Shown here piece by piece: positions 25,914 through 34,649 of a stretch of DNA of 64,000 nucleotides. The notes under the pieces are model-generated. The model saw only the letters and a program-made list of their open reading frames with translations, was not told where the DNA came from and did not search any database. Numbering within the stretch: position 1 is the first letter of the stretch; the number at the start of each line of letters is the position of its first letter. Location of the stretch: assembly GCA_001769855.1 (NCBI GenBank), contig MEPP01000025.1, positions 248,001-312,000 on the forward strand, written 5' to 3'. A program made the position numbers and the translations under genes. This DNA comes from Bdellovibrionales bacterium GWA2_49_15. Lineage in GTDB: Bacteria > Bdellovibrionota > Bacteriovoracia > Bacteriovoracales > Bacteriovoracaceae.

Positions 25914-27305
25914 TTGGCCATTTCATTTGGTTCCATTAATACAGGTCTTCCCAAAGACATTGTCAATCAGCTGATTGAAGCCGAGCGGATTCCTATTCAG
26001 AAAATGGAAGGTAGAAAAGGCAAGATTGTCGAAAAAAAGAAAATCTTAACGGACTTAATTGGCCTGGTCACTAAGGTTAGGGAAGAAGTTCAGAAGACAC
26101 AAGGTGCTAAAAATCTTCGAGAACTCAAGGTTGAAACTAACAATAATTTTATCGCTGTTGATGTGGATAAAAATATTGCCAAGCCAGGCAGTAACCAAAT
26201 TGAAGTATTGGAATTAGCTCAAAAATCCACCGCGCTAAGTTCGGGGTTTCCAGATAAAAATGAAGCCTATGTTGGTGTTGGATATATTGAATATGACACA
26301 CCTAATGGCGACAGCCGCGAGGTCTATATCGACCAGGAAAATTCTACGCTGGAAGGAATTGCACGTGTGATTAACAGTGAAGAATCGAGCGGATTATCCG
26401 CCACCGTCATCAATGATGGTTCCGGTTCTGACAGACCATTTCGACTGGCATTAAGTGTGAGCGGAACTGGCGATGGAAATAAGGCCAAATTTCCTTATTT
26501 TTATTTTATTGATGGTGACTATGACTTGTACCTTGAGCATGAGAGACCTGCCGCCAATGCAAAAATAAAATTTAATGGCTTTGATATTGAATATCCCACC
26601 AATAAGATTGACGACCTTATTCCTGGAGTCGTGATTGAGCTCAAAAAGGCCAAGGCCGGTGAGGAATTTGGTATTAATATTTCAGAAGATGTTCAAGCTG
26701 TTGCGTTGAAAATTAATAATTTTATTGAAAGTCTCAATCAAGTACTCACGTTCATCAAAAAGCAAAATGCGTTAGATCAAAGTACCGACACGTCCCGAAC
26801 CCTCGGTGGTGACAGTGTGCTTCAATCGCTGGAAAGCAGGATTAGAGGAATGCTGTTTGAAGATGTGATTACCTCTCAGGGATATCGCAGGGTCGGTGAT
26901 TTAGGAGTGACCTTCCAACGTTCAGGTCTTCTGCAAATTGACACGAAGAGATTTGAAAATTTTCTGGCCAAAGACTTTGCCTTGGTGACAGAAATTTTGG
27001 TCGGACATTATGATCCTCAAACGAAAAACAAATCTCCAGGATTTGTAGATAATGTCCAAAGAGTGGTGGATACGGCTTTGCGTTCTCCTGATGGATTACT
27101 TCAATCTCGCGGTAAAACATTTCAAAGCAATATCGATCAAATTGACCGTCGTATTTCCGAAAAGAATCGATTTCTTGAGCAAAAAGAAAAGAATTTGAAA
27201 GAAAAGTTTTCCAGATTAGAAACAACAATTTCAAAAATAAAAAATCAGGGAGCTGGACTCGCTGCCATGGGTAACCAGGCAAGCAGTGTAACACAGCTCG
27301 GATAA
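25914..27305 (+). CDS. fliD: Flagellar hook-associated protein 2 (cap protein FliD)
   Basis: 463 residues from a TTG at 25914 with AGGAAG about 10 nt upstream. The N-terminus (about 1-90) has the FliD pattern, with TGLPKDIVNQLIEAERIPI and a heptad segment. The middle is variable. The C-terminal part contains KINNFIESLNQVL, LGVTFQRSGLLQIDTKRFE and a terminal coiled coil (about 395-450). FliD forms the cap that folds flagellin at the filament tip. It is first in a rightward block with fliS 15 nt downstream. Confidence 0.95.
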   Translation: MAISFGSINTGLPKDIVNQLIEAERIPIQKMEGRKGKIVEKKKILTDLIGLVTKVREEVQKTQGAKNLRELKVETNNNFIAVDVDKNIAKPGSNQIEVLELAQKSTALSSGFPDKNEAYVGVGYIEYDTPNGDSREVYIDQENSTLEGIARVINSEESSGLSATVINDGSGSDRPFRLALSVSGTGDGNKAKFPYFYFIDGDYDLYLEHERPAANAKIKFNGFDIEYPTNKIDDLIPGVVIELKKAKAGEEFGINISEDVQAVALKINNFIESLNQVLTFIKKQNALDQSTDTSRTLGGDSVLQSLESRIRGMLFEDVITSQGYRRVGDLGVTFQRSGLLQIDTKRFENFLAKDFALVTEILVGHYDPQTKNKSPGFVDNVQRVVDTALRSPDGLLQSRGKTFQSNIDQIDRRISEKNRFLEQKEKNLKEKFSRLETTISKIKNQGAGLAAMGNQASSVTQLG

Positions 27306-27320
27306 ACTTAGGAGGTCAGA

Positions 27321-27737
27321 ATGTCTTACGGGTTTAATGCTTACAAAAAAACGAGTGTGCATACTGCAAGCAAAGAGCAAATCTTGCTAATGCTATATCA
27401 GGCCGCAATTAAAAATTGCAAAAAGGCGATAGAAGCAATTGAAAATAAAGATCTGGCGAAGAAGGGTGAATATATCGGCAAGCTTCAGGATATTGTCATT
27501 GAGCTCAATAATAGCTTGGATTTTGAAGTCGGAGGCAAGGTCGCACAAGAGCTTGCAGCACTTTATGATTACCTTCTCTATGCCAGCACCCAAGCCAACA
27601 TCAAAATCGAAATCGCTCCGATGGTTGGCTGTTTAAATGTATTGAATACATTGTATGACGGATGGGTTGAGGCCATCAAATCGATAAAGGTTGCGCCGGC
27701 TCAGACGAAGACGCCGCCGCCTGAAGCAAAAGAGTGA
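27321..27737 (+). CDS. fliS: Flagellin export chaperone FliS
   Basis: 138 residues with a strong AGGAGGT ribosome site. Family features are the YGFNAYKKTSVHTASKEQILLMLYQAAI opening (seen as NAYKKTSVHTAS and LLMLYQAAI), then helices with LDFEVGGKVAQELAALYDYL and a C-terminal helix. It binds flagellin C-termini in the cytoplasm to prevent early polymerisation. It lies directly after fliD; the next small gene starts 1 nt after its stop. Confidence 0.95.
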   Translation: MSYGFNAYKKTSVHTASKEQILLMLYQAAIKNCKKAIEAIENKDLAKKGEYIGKLQDIVIELNNSLDFEVGGKVAQELAALYDYLLYASTQANIKIEIAPMVGCLNVLNTLYDGWVEAIKSIKVAPAQTKTPPPEAKE

Positions 27738-27738
27738 G

Positions 27739-28059
27739 ATGCCATTGGATTTGGGACTTCTGATTAATAAGGCCATCAGCAAAGCTGAAACCGTTCTATC
27801 GCGAACTGAGGGCACGATTGATCTGAATGATACTCTTTGGGAGTTGGAAAATTTTATTAGGCTCGTGAATGTGATCACTAAACAAGCCGGATTGAGCCCA
27901 GGCAATCAGGAACTGTTTCAGACCCGGCATCATGAAATTTATGCATTATATGACAAAATTACTCTGTGTCTCACGGAACAACGAAAATTGCTCAGCAAGG
28001 AGTTGAAAATACATCACAAAAACCATGATGCTATAAAAAGTTACACAGGAGAAAAATAG
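27739..28059 (+). CDS. Putative FliT-like flagellar chaperone
   Basis: 106 residues from the ATG at 27739, 1 nt after the fliS stop. The protein is almost wholly helical (MPLDLGLLINKAISKAETVL, then ELENFIRLVNVI and a C-terminal EQRKLLSKELKIH). Size, composition and position after fliD-fliS match FliT, the export chaperone of FliD, but I see no diagnostic motif, so the call rests on context. Confidence 0.6.
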   Translation: MPLDLGLLINKAISKAETVLSRTEGTIDLNDTLWELENFIRLVNVITKQAGLSPGNQELFQTRHHEIYALYDKITLCLTEQRKLLSKELKIHHKNHDAIKSYTGEK

Positions 28060-28151
28060 AATCTGTCGGAGTTGTTTGACTGTACCAGTTTCTCTAGTAG
28101 AATTTAAGTGTGGCCAATGAATGGCCATTTTTCGCTATGGAAGGCGGTGTG

Positions 28152-28811
28152 ATGTATCCACAATCTCAAAATACAAATAGTTCTCTTGAAATAAAATACT
28201 CAAAAACTAATCTTGCCGTGCCTGTTTGGAAAGGGGTTCAGCTCCATTCACTTTATGATCCAATGAAAGAGGCGGAAAATTTAATTTTTACGGCTTTTGA
28301 ACCTTTGAGAAACAAAAAGAATTTTTTAATTTTCGGACTTGGTTTTGGTCATCACATTACTGCACTTCTAAAAAAACTTGCAGATGAAGGTCTGCGAGCC
28401 AGTATAATGGTGATTGAACCGGAAGAAGAAATTTATCGGAAATATTTGGAAATTGCGGAGACTAGTACGTTTGAGGTAATTGCCGGAAAATCGGTCAATC
28501 AACTTTATAATGATCAAAGCTTTATTAATTTTTTATGCACCAAACCCGGAATTATCAGACATCCAGCTTCTTTTAATTTGCACGTGAACTATTTTAAAGA
28601 ACTACTTTCTCATCGTGCCACCAACACGGTTGCTGAGTTAAGGGCCATTCTCGAACTGCCGGAGGATAGTGATTTACAACAGCTGCTCCAAGGATTTGCT
28701 CCCGACACTCATCTTTTTGAAATCGCAAAACATGACATTCTTGAACAGGACTTTTTTCTTATCGAAATGTTGAATGCAATAAGCGCAACTGTTAAAGAGA
28801 GTCGATCATGA
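28152..28811 (+). CDS. Short Maf/DUF115-like protein (flagellin glycosylation related)
   Basis: About 219 residues from the ATG at 28152, which has AAGG about 7 nt upstream; GTG at 28110 and ATG at 28137 are alternatives. The N-terminal half resembles the start of motility-associated Maf glycosyltransferases: LHSLYDPMKEAENLI, then a Rossmann-like LIFGLGFGHHITALL and IMVIEPEEEIYRKYL. Full Maf proteins are much longer, so only one domain is kept. Maf proteins move nonulosonic-acid sugars onto flagellin. It overlaps the GT9 gene by 4 nt. Residues 150-219 resemble no family I know. Confidence 0.65.
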   Translation: MYPQSQNTNSSLEIKYSKTNLAVPVWKGVQLHSLYDPMKEAENLIFTAFEPLRNKKNFLIFGLGFGHHITALLKKLADEGLRASIMVIEPEEEIYRKYLEIAETSTFEVIAGKSVNQLYNDQSFINFLCTKPGIIRHPASFNLHVNYFKELLSHRATNTVAELRAILELPEDSDLQQLLQGFAPDTHLFEIAKHDILEQDFFLIEMLNAISATVKESRS

Positions 28812-30391
28812 AAAGAATTCTGATTATCAATCTTCGACGCTTTGGTGATGTGTTTTATAGTGGCCAACTGATCGGTGGTTTATTAGAAAAATACCCCGAT
28901 GCGGAGATCTCTTATCTTACCTATAAAGAATCTGCACGGGCCGCTCGTGTATTTTCTCAAGTTAAAAATATTTTTACAATTAATCGTGAAAAATTAGGTA
29001 TTTTGCTTAAAGGCGGACCATTTTCTCTTGCCCATGCGTTAAAGGAACTAAAACATTGCTTAAGGGATGTAGGTTTTGAATGGGACCTCATTGTCAATGT
29101 ATCGAATTGCGCTGTCTCGGCCCAACTCACATCGTACTTATCTTACAATAAGGAAAATTATAAGGGAGTACGTTATAACACCAACGGAGTGTTGGAGTTT
29201 TCAGACGATTGGATAGCTTGGGCCAACGAACAGATGGTGGATTTAAGTCTCACACCCTATAGCTACATGGAAATTTTTCAAAAGTCCTTGGGATTAACTC
29301 CCGGAAGCCAACGATCAGTAGGGCTCGTGCGTAGCGAGGAGCATGAAGTTAGCACGCGCAAAGTTTTTTCCAGGCTGCATGAGTTTCGTGCGACTGAACA
29401 AATTTATGTTGTTGCCCTTCAGCTCTCGGCTGCGACTTCCGAAAAATCCGCCACCTTTGAAGAGTCCAAGCAATTAATACAGGCCATTTTCGATCATCCG
29501 AATTTGTATCCGCTGCTTCTTGTCGGCCCTTCAGAGGATGAACGAGCACGGGCGAAAGCACTCAATGCGGTTTTGGAAAATTCGCTCTTCGTGGTGGATT
29601 CAGATTTTATAGGACTCAACAGTGTCTTAAATTCCGTGGATATGTTACTGACGGTGGACACTTCGATTAAGCATCTCGCGTCCCTTCAAAATACCAAACT
29701 GCTTGAACTATATTTCAATCCTAATTTGCTTTTTAAAATGCCATCCAACTCAGGTTCCCAAATCGTGCTGGTTGATCGTGCAAAAGTAGATGGAGATTTT
29801 CAATCCTGTATGCACTTCCTTACGGATTGCTGTTCAAATATTTTACTGAATAAAACATCTGCTCAACCTGCACCGCTAGGAATTTCGTTATTTGAATATA
29901 ATCTGGAACGTGGTTTTACCTTGATCAAAACCAGCTCCCCGGAAATTCGTGAGATGCATGCTTATTATGGATATCATCGCGCCTGTGTTGCTTTTGCCCT
30001 AGAGCAAAAATTGGATGCATTACTTTGCAGTGTTTCCAAAGAACTTTTGGCAGAATACCGTGAGATATTATCGAATATTCTGACGGCCTATAGGGAGATA
30101 AGTCAGAACACGGAAACGTCAGCCAATAAAATTTTCTCTGCCATAAATAAATTAGAACCTGCTAATTATGGGATGTCCCCTTTTAAAACGCTGCTTGCTG
30201 TGCGGAAAGCACAAATACTGCCTAAGTTTTCAAATAATATTGAAATGAATCGCGATCTGTTTAAGGAATTTCTTCTCAAGACTAAAGATGAGTTCTCTGA
30301 ATTAAAACGACAAATCATTTTTACGCATGGGAGCGCAAAGGCAGCAAATCGCAGCCGCTCCACATTGAGGCCAGGGGAATATGAAATTTGA
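28808..30391 (+). CDS. GT9 (heptosyltransferase-type) glycosyltransferase with helical C-terminal extension
   Basis: 527 residues. A GT9 fold covers about 1-350: ILIINLRRFGDVFYSGQLI at the N-terminus, LLVGPSEDE and LTVDTSIKHLASL, the usual donor-site region. The last 175 residues are an added helical domain not found in lipopolysaccharide heptosyltransferases. Encoded right after the Maf-like protein in the fliDS block, it more likely glycosylates flagellin or a sheath component than LPS, but that is inference. It overlaps a small gene at its 3' end by 11 nt. Confidence 0.82.
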   Translation: MKRILIINLRRFGDVFYSGQLIGGLLEKYPDAEISYLTYKESARAARVFSQVKNIFTINREKLGILLKGGPFSLAHALKELKHCLRDVGFEWDLIVNVSNCAVSAQLTSYLSYNKENYKGVRYNTNGVLEFSDDWIAWANEQMVDLSLTPYSYMEIFQKSLGLTPGSQRSVGLVRSEEHEVSTRKVFSRLHEFRATEQIYVVALQLSAATSEKSATFEESKQLIQAIFDHPNLYPLLLVGPSEDERARAKALNAVLENSLFVVDSDFIGLNSVLNSVDMLLTVDTSIKHLASLQNTKLLELYFNPNLLFKMPSNSGSQIVLVDRAKVDGDFQSCMHFLTDCCSNILLNKTSAQPAPLGISLFEYNLERGFTLIKTSSPEIREMHAYYGYHRACVAFALEQKLDALLCSVSKELLAEYREILSNILTAYREISQNTETSANKIFSAINKLEPANYGMSPFKTLLAVRKAQILPKFSNNIEMNRDLFKEFLLKTKDEFSELKRQIIFTHGSAKAANRSRSTLRPGEYEI

Positions 30392-30524
30392 TGAGTTTCA
30401 AAAAACAATAACGGGAATACTGCAAAAAGTTAAAACACAAGAGGATCTTACCAAAGAAGAAATGGTGGCCCTGCTTTTGCAACAACTTTTGGAAGAGGAA
30501 AATGTCCCAAAATCAAACCAGTAG
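30381..30524 (+). CDS. Small helical protein between the two GT9 genes (47 aa)
   Basis: The frame from ATG 30381 to TAG 30524 encodes MKFDEFQKTITGILQKVK, then a helical stretch with EDLTKEEMVALLLQQLLEEE. It overlaps the upstream GT9 stop by 11 nt and the downstream GT9 start (30502) by 23 nt. AGGGG stands just upstream of its ATG. Tight overlaps with both neighbours suggest it is translated. Function unknown; it could act as a small partner of the glycosyltransferases. Confidence 0.55.
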   Translation: MKFDEFQKTITGILQKVKTQEDLTKEEMVALLLQQLLEEENVPKSNQ

Positions 30525-32178
30525 TGACGGCACCCTTACCAAGACGAGGGTGCTAATTATCCAGCTCGCAAGGATTGGCGATGTTTTGCAGACCTGCACA
30601 GCCGTTGAAAGGGCCAAGGCAAAAAACCCAAACAGCACATTTTATCTTTTAGGGCGCAAGAAATTTACAACGGGATTAGCTTTTCTCCTGAAACAAACCT
30701 TTGCTGAAGTCTTTGAATTACCGGAATCAAAAGATTTTCTCTCTTCTGAAGGCGTAAACTTTGAAAGTTTTGAATCCTTTATTGATCATGTGAATACATT
30801 TGAATTTGAGGAGATAATCAATCTTACCTTTTCAAATTCGGCCAGCGTTCTTACAACAGTGATAAATTCAAGAATTAAAAAAGGCATCTATCGTGATAGC
30901 AAAGCCATTCAGGTTTTTAGTGACCCGTGGACGTGTTATGTCCACTCAACTGTTTTAACTGGTGCTTATAATCTTCTCAACCTGGTGGACCTCTTTGTTG
31001 GGATTATTACAGGTTCAATTTCTGGCCCGCCCAGTGAGGCCCATGCCTCTATGGCCCCCAATGGGAAACACATTTTTGTTCATCCTTTTGCAAGTCAAAG
31101 CAAAAAATTTTGGTCAACAGACCGTTGGTGTGAGTTCTTTTTCAAATTAATGAGAGATGTGCCCGATGCAACAATTCATCTTCTTGGTGGGCCATCAGAA
31201 AAAAAATTCGCTGTAAATATTTTGAAACATCCCTTAATGAGAAGTTTTTCTGAGCGCATCATCTCACATGTCGGGGACATAAATATTTCACAAATACCAG
31301 AAATATGTCAGCAGGCGTCGCTGTTTATAGGTCATGACAGCATGATCGGGCATCTCATTAGTCGATCAAATATTCCATCAATCACCCTAGCGCTTGGACC
31401 TGTAAGAGCGGAAGAAACAGTTCCCTACTCCCCGTACTCCCTGACTATCTATCCACGCACAAAATGCTTTCCCTGTACGGTTGAGCATAGCTGTGATTTT
31501 TATCAGTGCCATTACGATTTAATGGTGAATTCATTATCTGGTCTGGTTAAAGACTTTTTTGATACATCGGGGACGTTTTCTGCAACTGAGGGCTGGTGTT
31601 TTAACTCAGCCCTTGACGACTGCAATGTCAACATCGCCGTTTCTACAATGAAACATGGCTGGGCCTTTACAAATCTCAAAAACAGTAGCGCTCTATCCTT
31701 CGACGAAGTTTTAAAAGTATTTTATAGAATGACGTTCCTGAAAATTATCGATGATATTGATGTTGTGGATAAGTTTCCCACAATTCGCCCAGAGGAAATG
31801 CCTCTATATCTAAATTACAAAACCACTCTGCATAAGGCCCTTGAGCTTATTACATTCGGTGAAATATTTTCTAGCCAAATTCTAGCTGAGTTGTGCCGGC
31901 CTAATCCCTCGGCCGGGGTCCTGCAGCCCCTGGCCAAAAAAATAAATGAGATAGAAGGTCTACTTGTGATGTTTACTAACTCGCGGCCGGGATTGCTACC
32001 TCTGACTCACTATATAACTTCATCCTATTCCTCACGGCCTGATGACGATATTTTGTCTCAAGCCAATATTACGATGAATGCATTTATAGAAGGTAAATTA
32101 CTCTGTCATATACTTATCGAACTGACTGAAACGATTATTGATCGTCAAACAAAAATACAACCGCCCATGGAGAAATAA
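30502..32178 (+). CDS. Second GT9 (heptosyltransferase-type) glycosyltransferase with C-terminal extension
   Basis: 558 residues from the ATG at 30502 (GGAAGAGGA upstream). The GT9 region (about 10-350) has VLIIQLARIGDVLQTCTAV, FVHPFASQSKKFW, HLLGGPSEKKFA, FIGHDSMIGHLISRSNIPSITLALGP and a Cys-rich CFPCTVEHSCDFYQC segment typical of this family. A helical extension (about 370-558) parallels that of the first GT9, suggesting paralogous enzymes acting in series. The next gene starts 1 nt after its stop. Confidence 0.85.
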   Translation: MSQNQTSSDGTLTKTRVLIIQLARIGDVLQTCTAVERAKAKNPNSTFYLLGRKKFTTGLAFLLKQTFAEVFELPESKDFLSSEGVNFESFESFIDHVNTFEFEEIINLTFSNSASVLTTVINSRIKKGIYRDSKAIQVFSDPWTCYVHSTVLTGAYNLLNLVDLFVGIITGSISGPPSEAHASMAPNGKHIFVHPFASQSKKFWSTDRWCEFFFKLMRDVPDATIHLLGGPSEKKFAVNILKHPLMRSFSERIISHVGDINISQIPEICQQASLFIGHDSMIGHLISRSNIPSITLALGPVRAEETVPYSPYSLTIYPRTKCFPCTVEHSCDFYQCHYDLMVNSLSGLVKDFFDTSGTFSATEGWCFNSALDDCNVNIAVSTMKHGWAFTNLKNSSALSFDEVLKVFYRMTFLKIIDDIDVVDKFPTIRPEEMPLYLNYKTTLHKALELITFGEIFSSQILAELCRPNPSAGVLQPLAKKINEIEGLLVMFTNSRPGLLPLTHYITSSYSSRPDDDILSQANITMNAFIEGKLLCHILIELTETIIDRQTKIQPPMEK

Positions 32179-32179
32179 T

Positions 32180-32797
32180 ATGGCGCATATTTTAATTAAT
32201 AACCAAGTCGCTCCTGAATTGTCAGCATTTAGTGATCTGGAAACCTTGATAAGCCAAATTGCGCTCTCGGGTCAGTCAGATGACAGGTATATCGCTGAGG
32301 TGAAGGTCAATGGCGGAGCAGTTGACCTGCTAATGGAACATATCTCTGAGCGTTTAAGTGATACAGATACCGTTTCGTTTAAGCTACTTACTTCTATCGA
32401 GCTGGCATTTGAGGTTATTGAATCTACCCACAAATATATTGAATGTATTATTAAAAAAATTGATGAAGTCGTTGTCAACTGCTCTAAGGGTGACTTTAAC
32501 GAGGTAAATAGCTGTTTTACCGAGGTGATAGAGTTAATTGATATTTTTACTCAGCTAATTACAAAAACAATAGCGACTTTCAGGCAAGCCAATCTCATTG
32601 AGCGTGAAACACAAGCTGAAATTCATGAAATCGAGTCACAATTGTTAATGATTTTAAAGGGACTCCTCAACGCTAAAGAACTTAATAATGTTTCCATGTT
32701 GTGCGACTTGTTACAGTATGAACTTATTGATAACTTAACCAGGTGGAAGATTCAAATTTTTTCAAAAATAAAGAGCAAGCATGGGCAACATCTCTAG
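32180..32797 (+). CDS. Alpha-helical hypothetical protein in the flagellar block
   Basis: About 205 residues from the ATG at 32180, with GGAG about 7 nt upstream, overlapping the end of the preceding gene region. The sequence is strongly helical with leucine/isoleucine heptads (about 60-195) and is acidic. It contains no membrane segment. I do not recognise a family; a helical adaptor or dimerisation protein is a fair reading. It overlaps the kinase gene by 55 nt, so the two are probably co-translated. Confidence 0.7.
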   Translation: MAHILINNQVAPELSAFSDLETLISQIALSGQSDDRYIAEVKVNGGAVDLLMEHISERLSDTDTVSFKLLTSIELAFEVIESTHKYIECIIKKIDEVVVNCSKGDFNEVNSCFTEVIELIDIFTQLITKTIATFRQANLIERETQAEIHEIESQLLMILKGLLNAKELNNVSMLCDLLQYELIDNLTRWKIQIFSKIKSKHGQHL

Positions 32798-34275
32798 CCG
32801 ATTTTTCGTCGAACTTTCCCCCGGATCGAAAATTCAGACTGAATCAAGCCGCTCATAGTTTATTTTATTCCAAGAAGACGAGTAGAAGAGAACCTTTTAC
32901 TCTATCAGAGCTTTTTAATGATTTCTTAAAAAACTCCGTTTTAACCCATCCCGGGATTGATAGAGATGATGTTTCTCAATTTGAAAAAGTCGATCGCGTT
33001 GATCGATTTCTGAAATTTTTCACAACGATTCAGATAATAATTCATCAGAAAGGCAGGTCAACGGCTTCAAGTCATCTCTTCTCCCGTGAGCGAAGCTGCA
33101 TCGAAAAAATAAACGCAGAAATTTTTAATAAAATATTTCGACAGATTAAAAAAAGTAAGCAGCGTATTTTTAAATCAGAGCAATTTTCCTTCGCAACGAT
33201 AGAGACCATTGCGACTCTGGGTTATTTTATTGCAAAAGAATACGAGTTCAAAAATTATGACGTCCTCTTTCTGGCATCCTGGGATAGCTTTTTGCGGCCC
33301 ACGAATGATGATATTAATCTTTTTAATGCGATGGCACCGGCTTTTATTATTTATTTTGCACTCTCATATCTAAGTTCCGAAAATTATGAAATCTTGGAGC
33401 TCAACTCCGAGGCGTTTAAAAAAGTTCCATTCGGCCTGGTGCTTTATGATCGCTATCATGGGAGCATTGCTAAGAATTTTGAATCTGCAAAAAAAACGCT
33501 TCGAGAAACTAATTTTCCTCTATTCTCACACCTCCTTTTTCCATGTTACTTCGACGTGAGCACTGATAATCAGGTTGTCGCTCAGATTTTTCATTTTCAG
33601 AGGATCTCTCTTCTGGGTGAATTGATAAACACCTTGAAGCATGAGTTAAGCAACCCAATCTTTGCCATTAAGCTCAGCTCATCATTATACGAGAATGAGG
33701 TGGAAAAAGTAGGGATTGAAAATTCGGAAGTATTTAAGGAAATTGGCAAGGCCGCAAGCAGATGCTTAAAAACGTTGGAAAATTTTTCAACAATTTATCT
33801 TGATACCAATGCGGTCAGCATCCTTACTGTGTCTGAAATTATCAGCGAGGTTTTGCTGCTTGCAAAGAGTGCAACCAGAAGTATCAAAAAAACCATATTA
33901 ACTCCACCAGAGATTCAAAATTTCAAAATTCGTGCTAACCATTGGGCAATTTCCCAAGTGCTTTTTAATCTGGTTATTAACGCCTCCCAGGCCTTAACCT
34001 CCAGTGCGGTCCTGCAGCCCGAGATAAAAATAGTGGTGAAAAAGCAAGGTGCTAACTTTTGCTTTGACATCATTGATAATGGCCCGGGAATTGACCATGA
34101 TGTCGCAAAACGAATTTTTGAGCCTTTTTTTACGACAAAAGAGGATGGGACTGGATTGGGACTTGCTATTTGTAAAGGACTGGCAGGCAAGCTAGGGGGA
34201 GCACTTTTCTTGGCAAATCCAGGGTCCGTTGGTGCCCACTTTACACTTATGATCCCATCGGGAGACCCGGTGTGA
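32743..34275 (+). CDS. Cytoplasmic sensor histidine kinase
   Basis: 510 residues from a GTG at 32743; the start is uncertain, because the frame overlaps the previous gene by 55 nt and offers no clear ATG. No membrane segment is visible. The N-terminal 285 residues resemble no sensor domain I know. The kinase core has an H-box KHELSNPIFAIKLSS, N-box NLVINASQAL, DNGPGI and FEPFFTTKEDGTGLGLAI. The downstream lone receiver overlaps it by 4 nt and is its likely partner. The setting in a flagellar block suggests control or sensing of filament assembly (inference). Confidence 0.88.
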   Translation: MEDSNFFKNKEQAWATSLADFSSNFPPDRKFRLNQAAHSLFYSKKTSRREPFTLSELFNDFLKNSVLTHPGIDRDDVSQFEKVDRVDRFLKFFTTIQIIIHQKGRSTASSHLFSRERSCIEKINAEIFNKIFRQIKKSKQRIFKSEQFSFATIETIATLGYFIAKEYEFKNYDVLFLASWDSFLRPTNDDINLFNAMAPAFIIYFALSYLSSENYEILELNSEAFKKVPFGLVLYDRYHGSIAKNFESAKKTLRETNFPLFSHLLFPCYFDVSTDNQVVAQIFHFQRISLLGELINTLKHELSNPIFAIKLSSSLYENEVEKVGIENSEVFKEIGKAASRCLKTLENFSTIYLDTNAVSILTVSEIISEVLLLAKSATRSIKKTILTPPEIQNFKIRANHWAISQVLFNLVINASQALTSSAVLQPEIKIVVKKQGANFCFDIIDNGPGIDHDVAKRIFEPFFTTKEDGTGLGLAICKGLAGKLGGALFLANPGSVGAHFTLMIPSGDPV

Positions 34276-34640
34276 AATTTCTCATAGTTGAAGACGAGAT
34301 CTTAATCCAGAAATCGATCAAGAAAATGCTTGAACTTCAGGGGCATGAGGTCGATGCCACCGTCAGTGGCACGCAGGCCTTAGATTTTTTAAGGCTCAAA
34401 AAATATGATCGCGTAATTTGTGACTTGATGCTTAAAGATATTACGGGCTTTGAAGTCCTTGAAGAGTGCAAATTATTATTTTCGCCAGACATAATAAAAG
34501 ACCTGTTTATAATCATCACAGCTTATAGCTCTGACCAGATTTTGAATTTGGCAACTCAATATGGGTGTAGCGTAATCAAGAAGCCTTTTGCAGATTTTAA
34601 AAGCACTATCGATTTTTTTATCTATAATAGAGAGCTCTAG
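34272..34640 (+). CDS. Single-domain response regulator receiver
   Basis: 122 residues, a receiver domain only. The acidic pair (VEDE), the phospho-acceptor Asp of VICDLMLKD, the Thr of IIITAY and Lys of VIKKPF are all present. It begins with a GTG that overlaps the stop of the kinase gene. With no output domain it should act by protein contact, as CheY does, or pass phosphate to another partner. nadK follows after 9 nt. Confidence 0.92.
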   Translation: MKFLIVEDEILIQKSIKKMLELQGHEVDATVSGTQALDFLRLKKYDRVICDLMLKDITGFEVLEECKLLFSPDIIKDLFIIITAYSSDQILNLATQYGCSVIKKPFADFKSTIDFFIYNREL

Positions 34641-34649
34641 GGGAATCAT

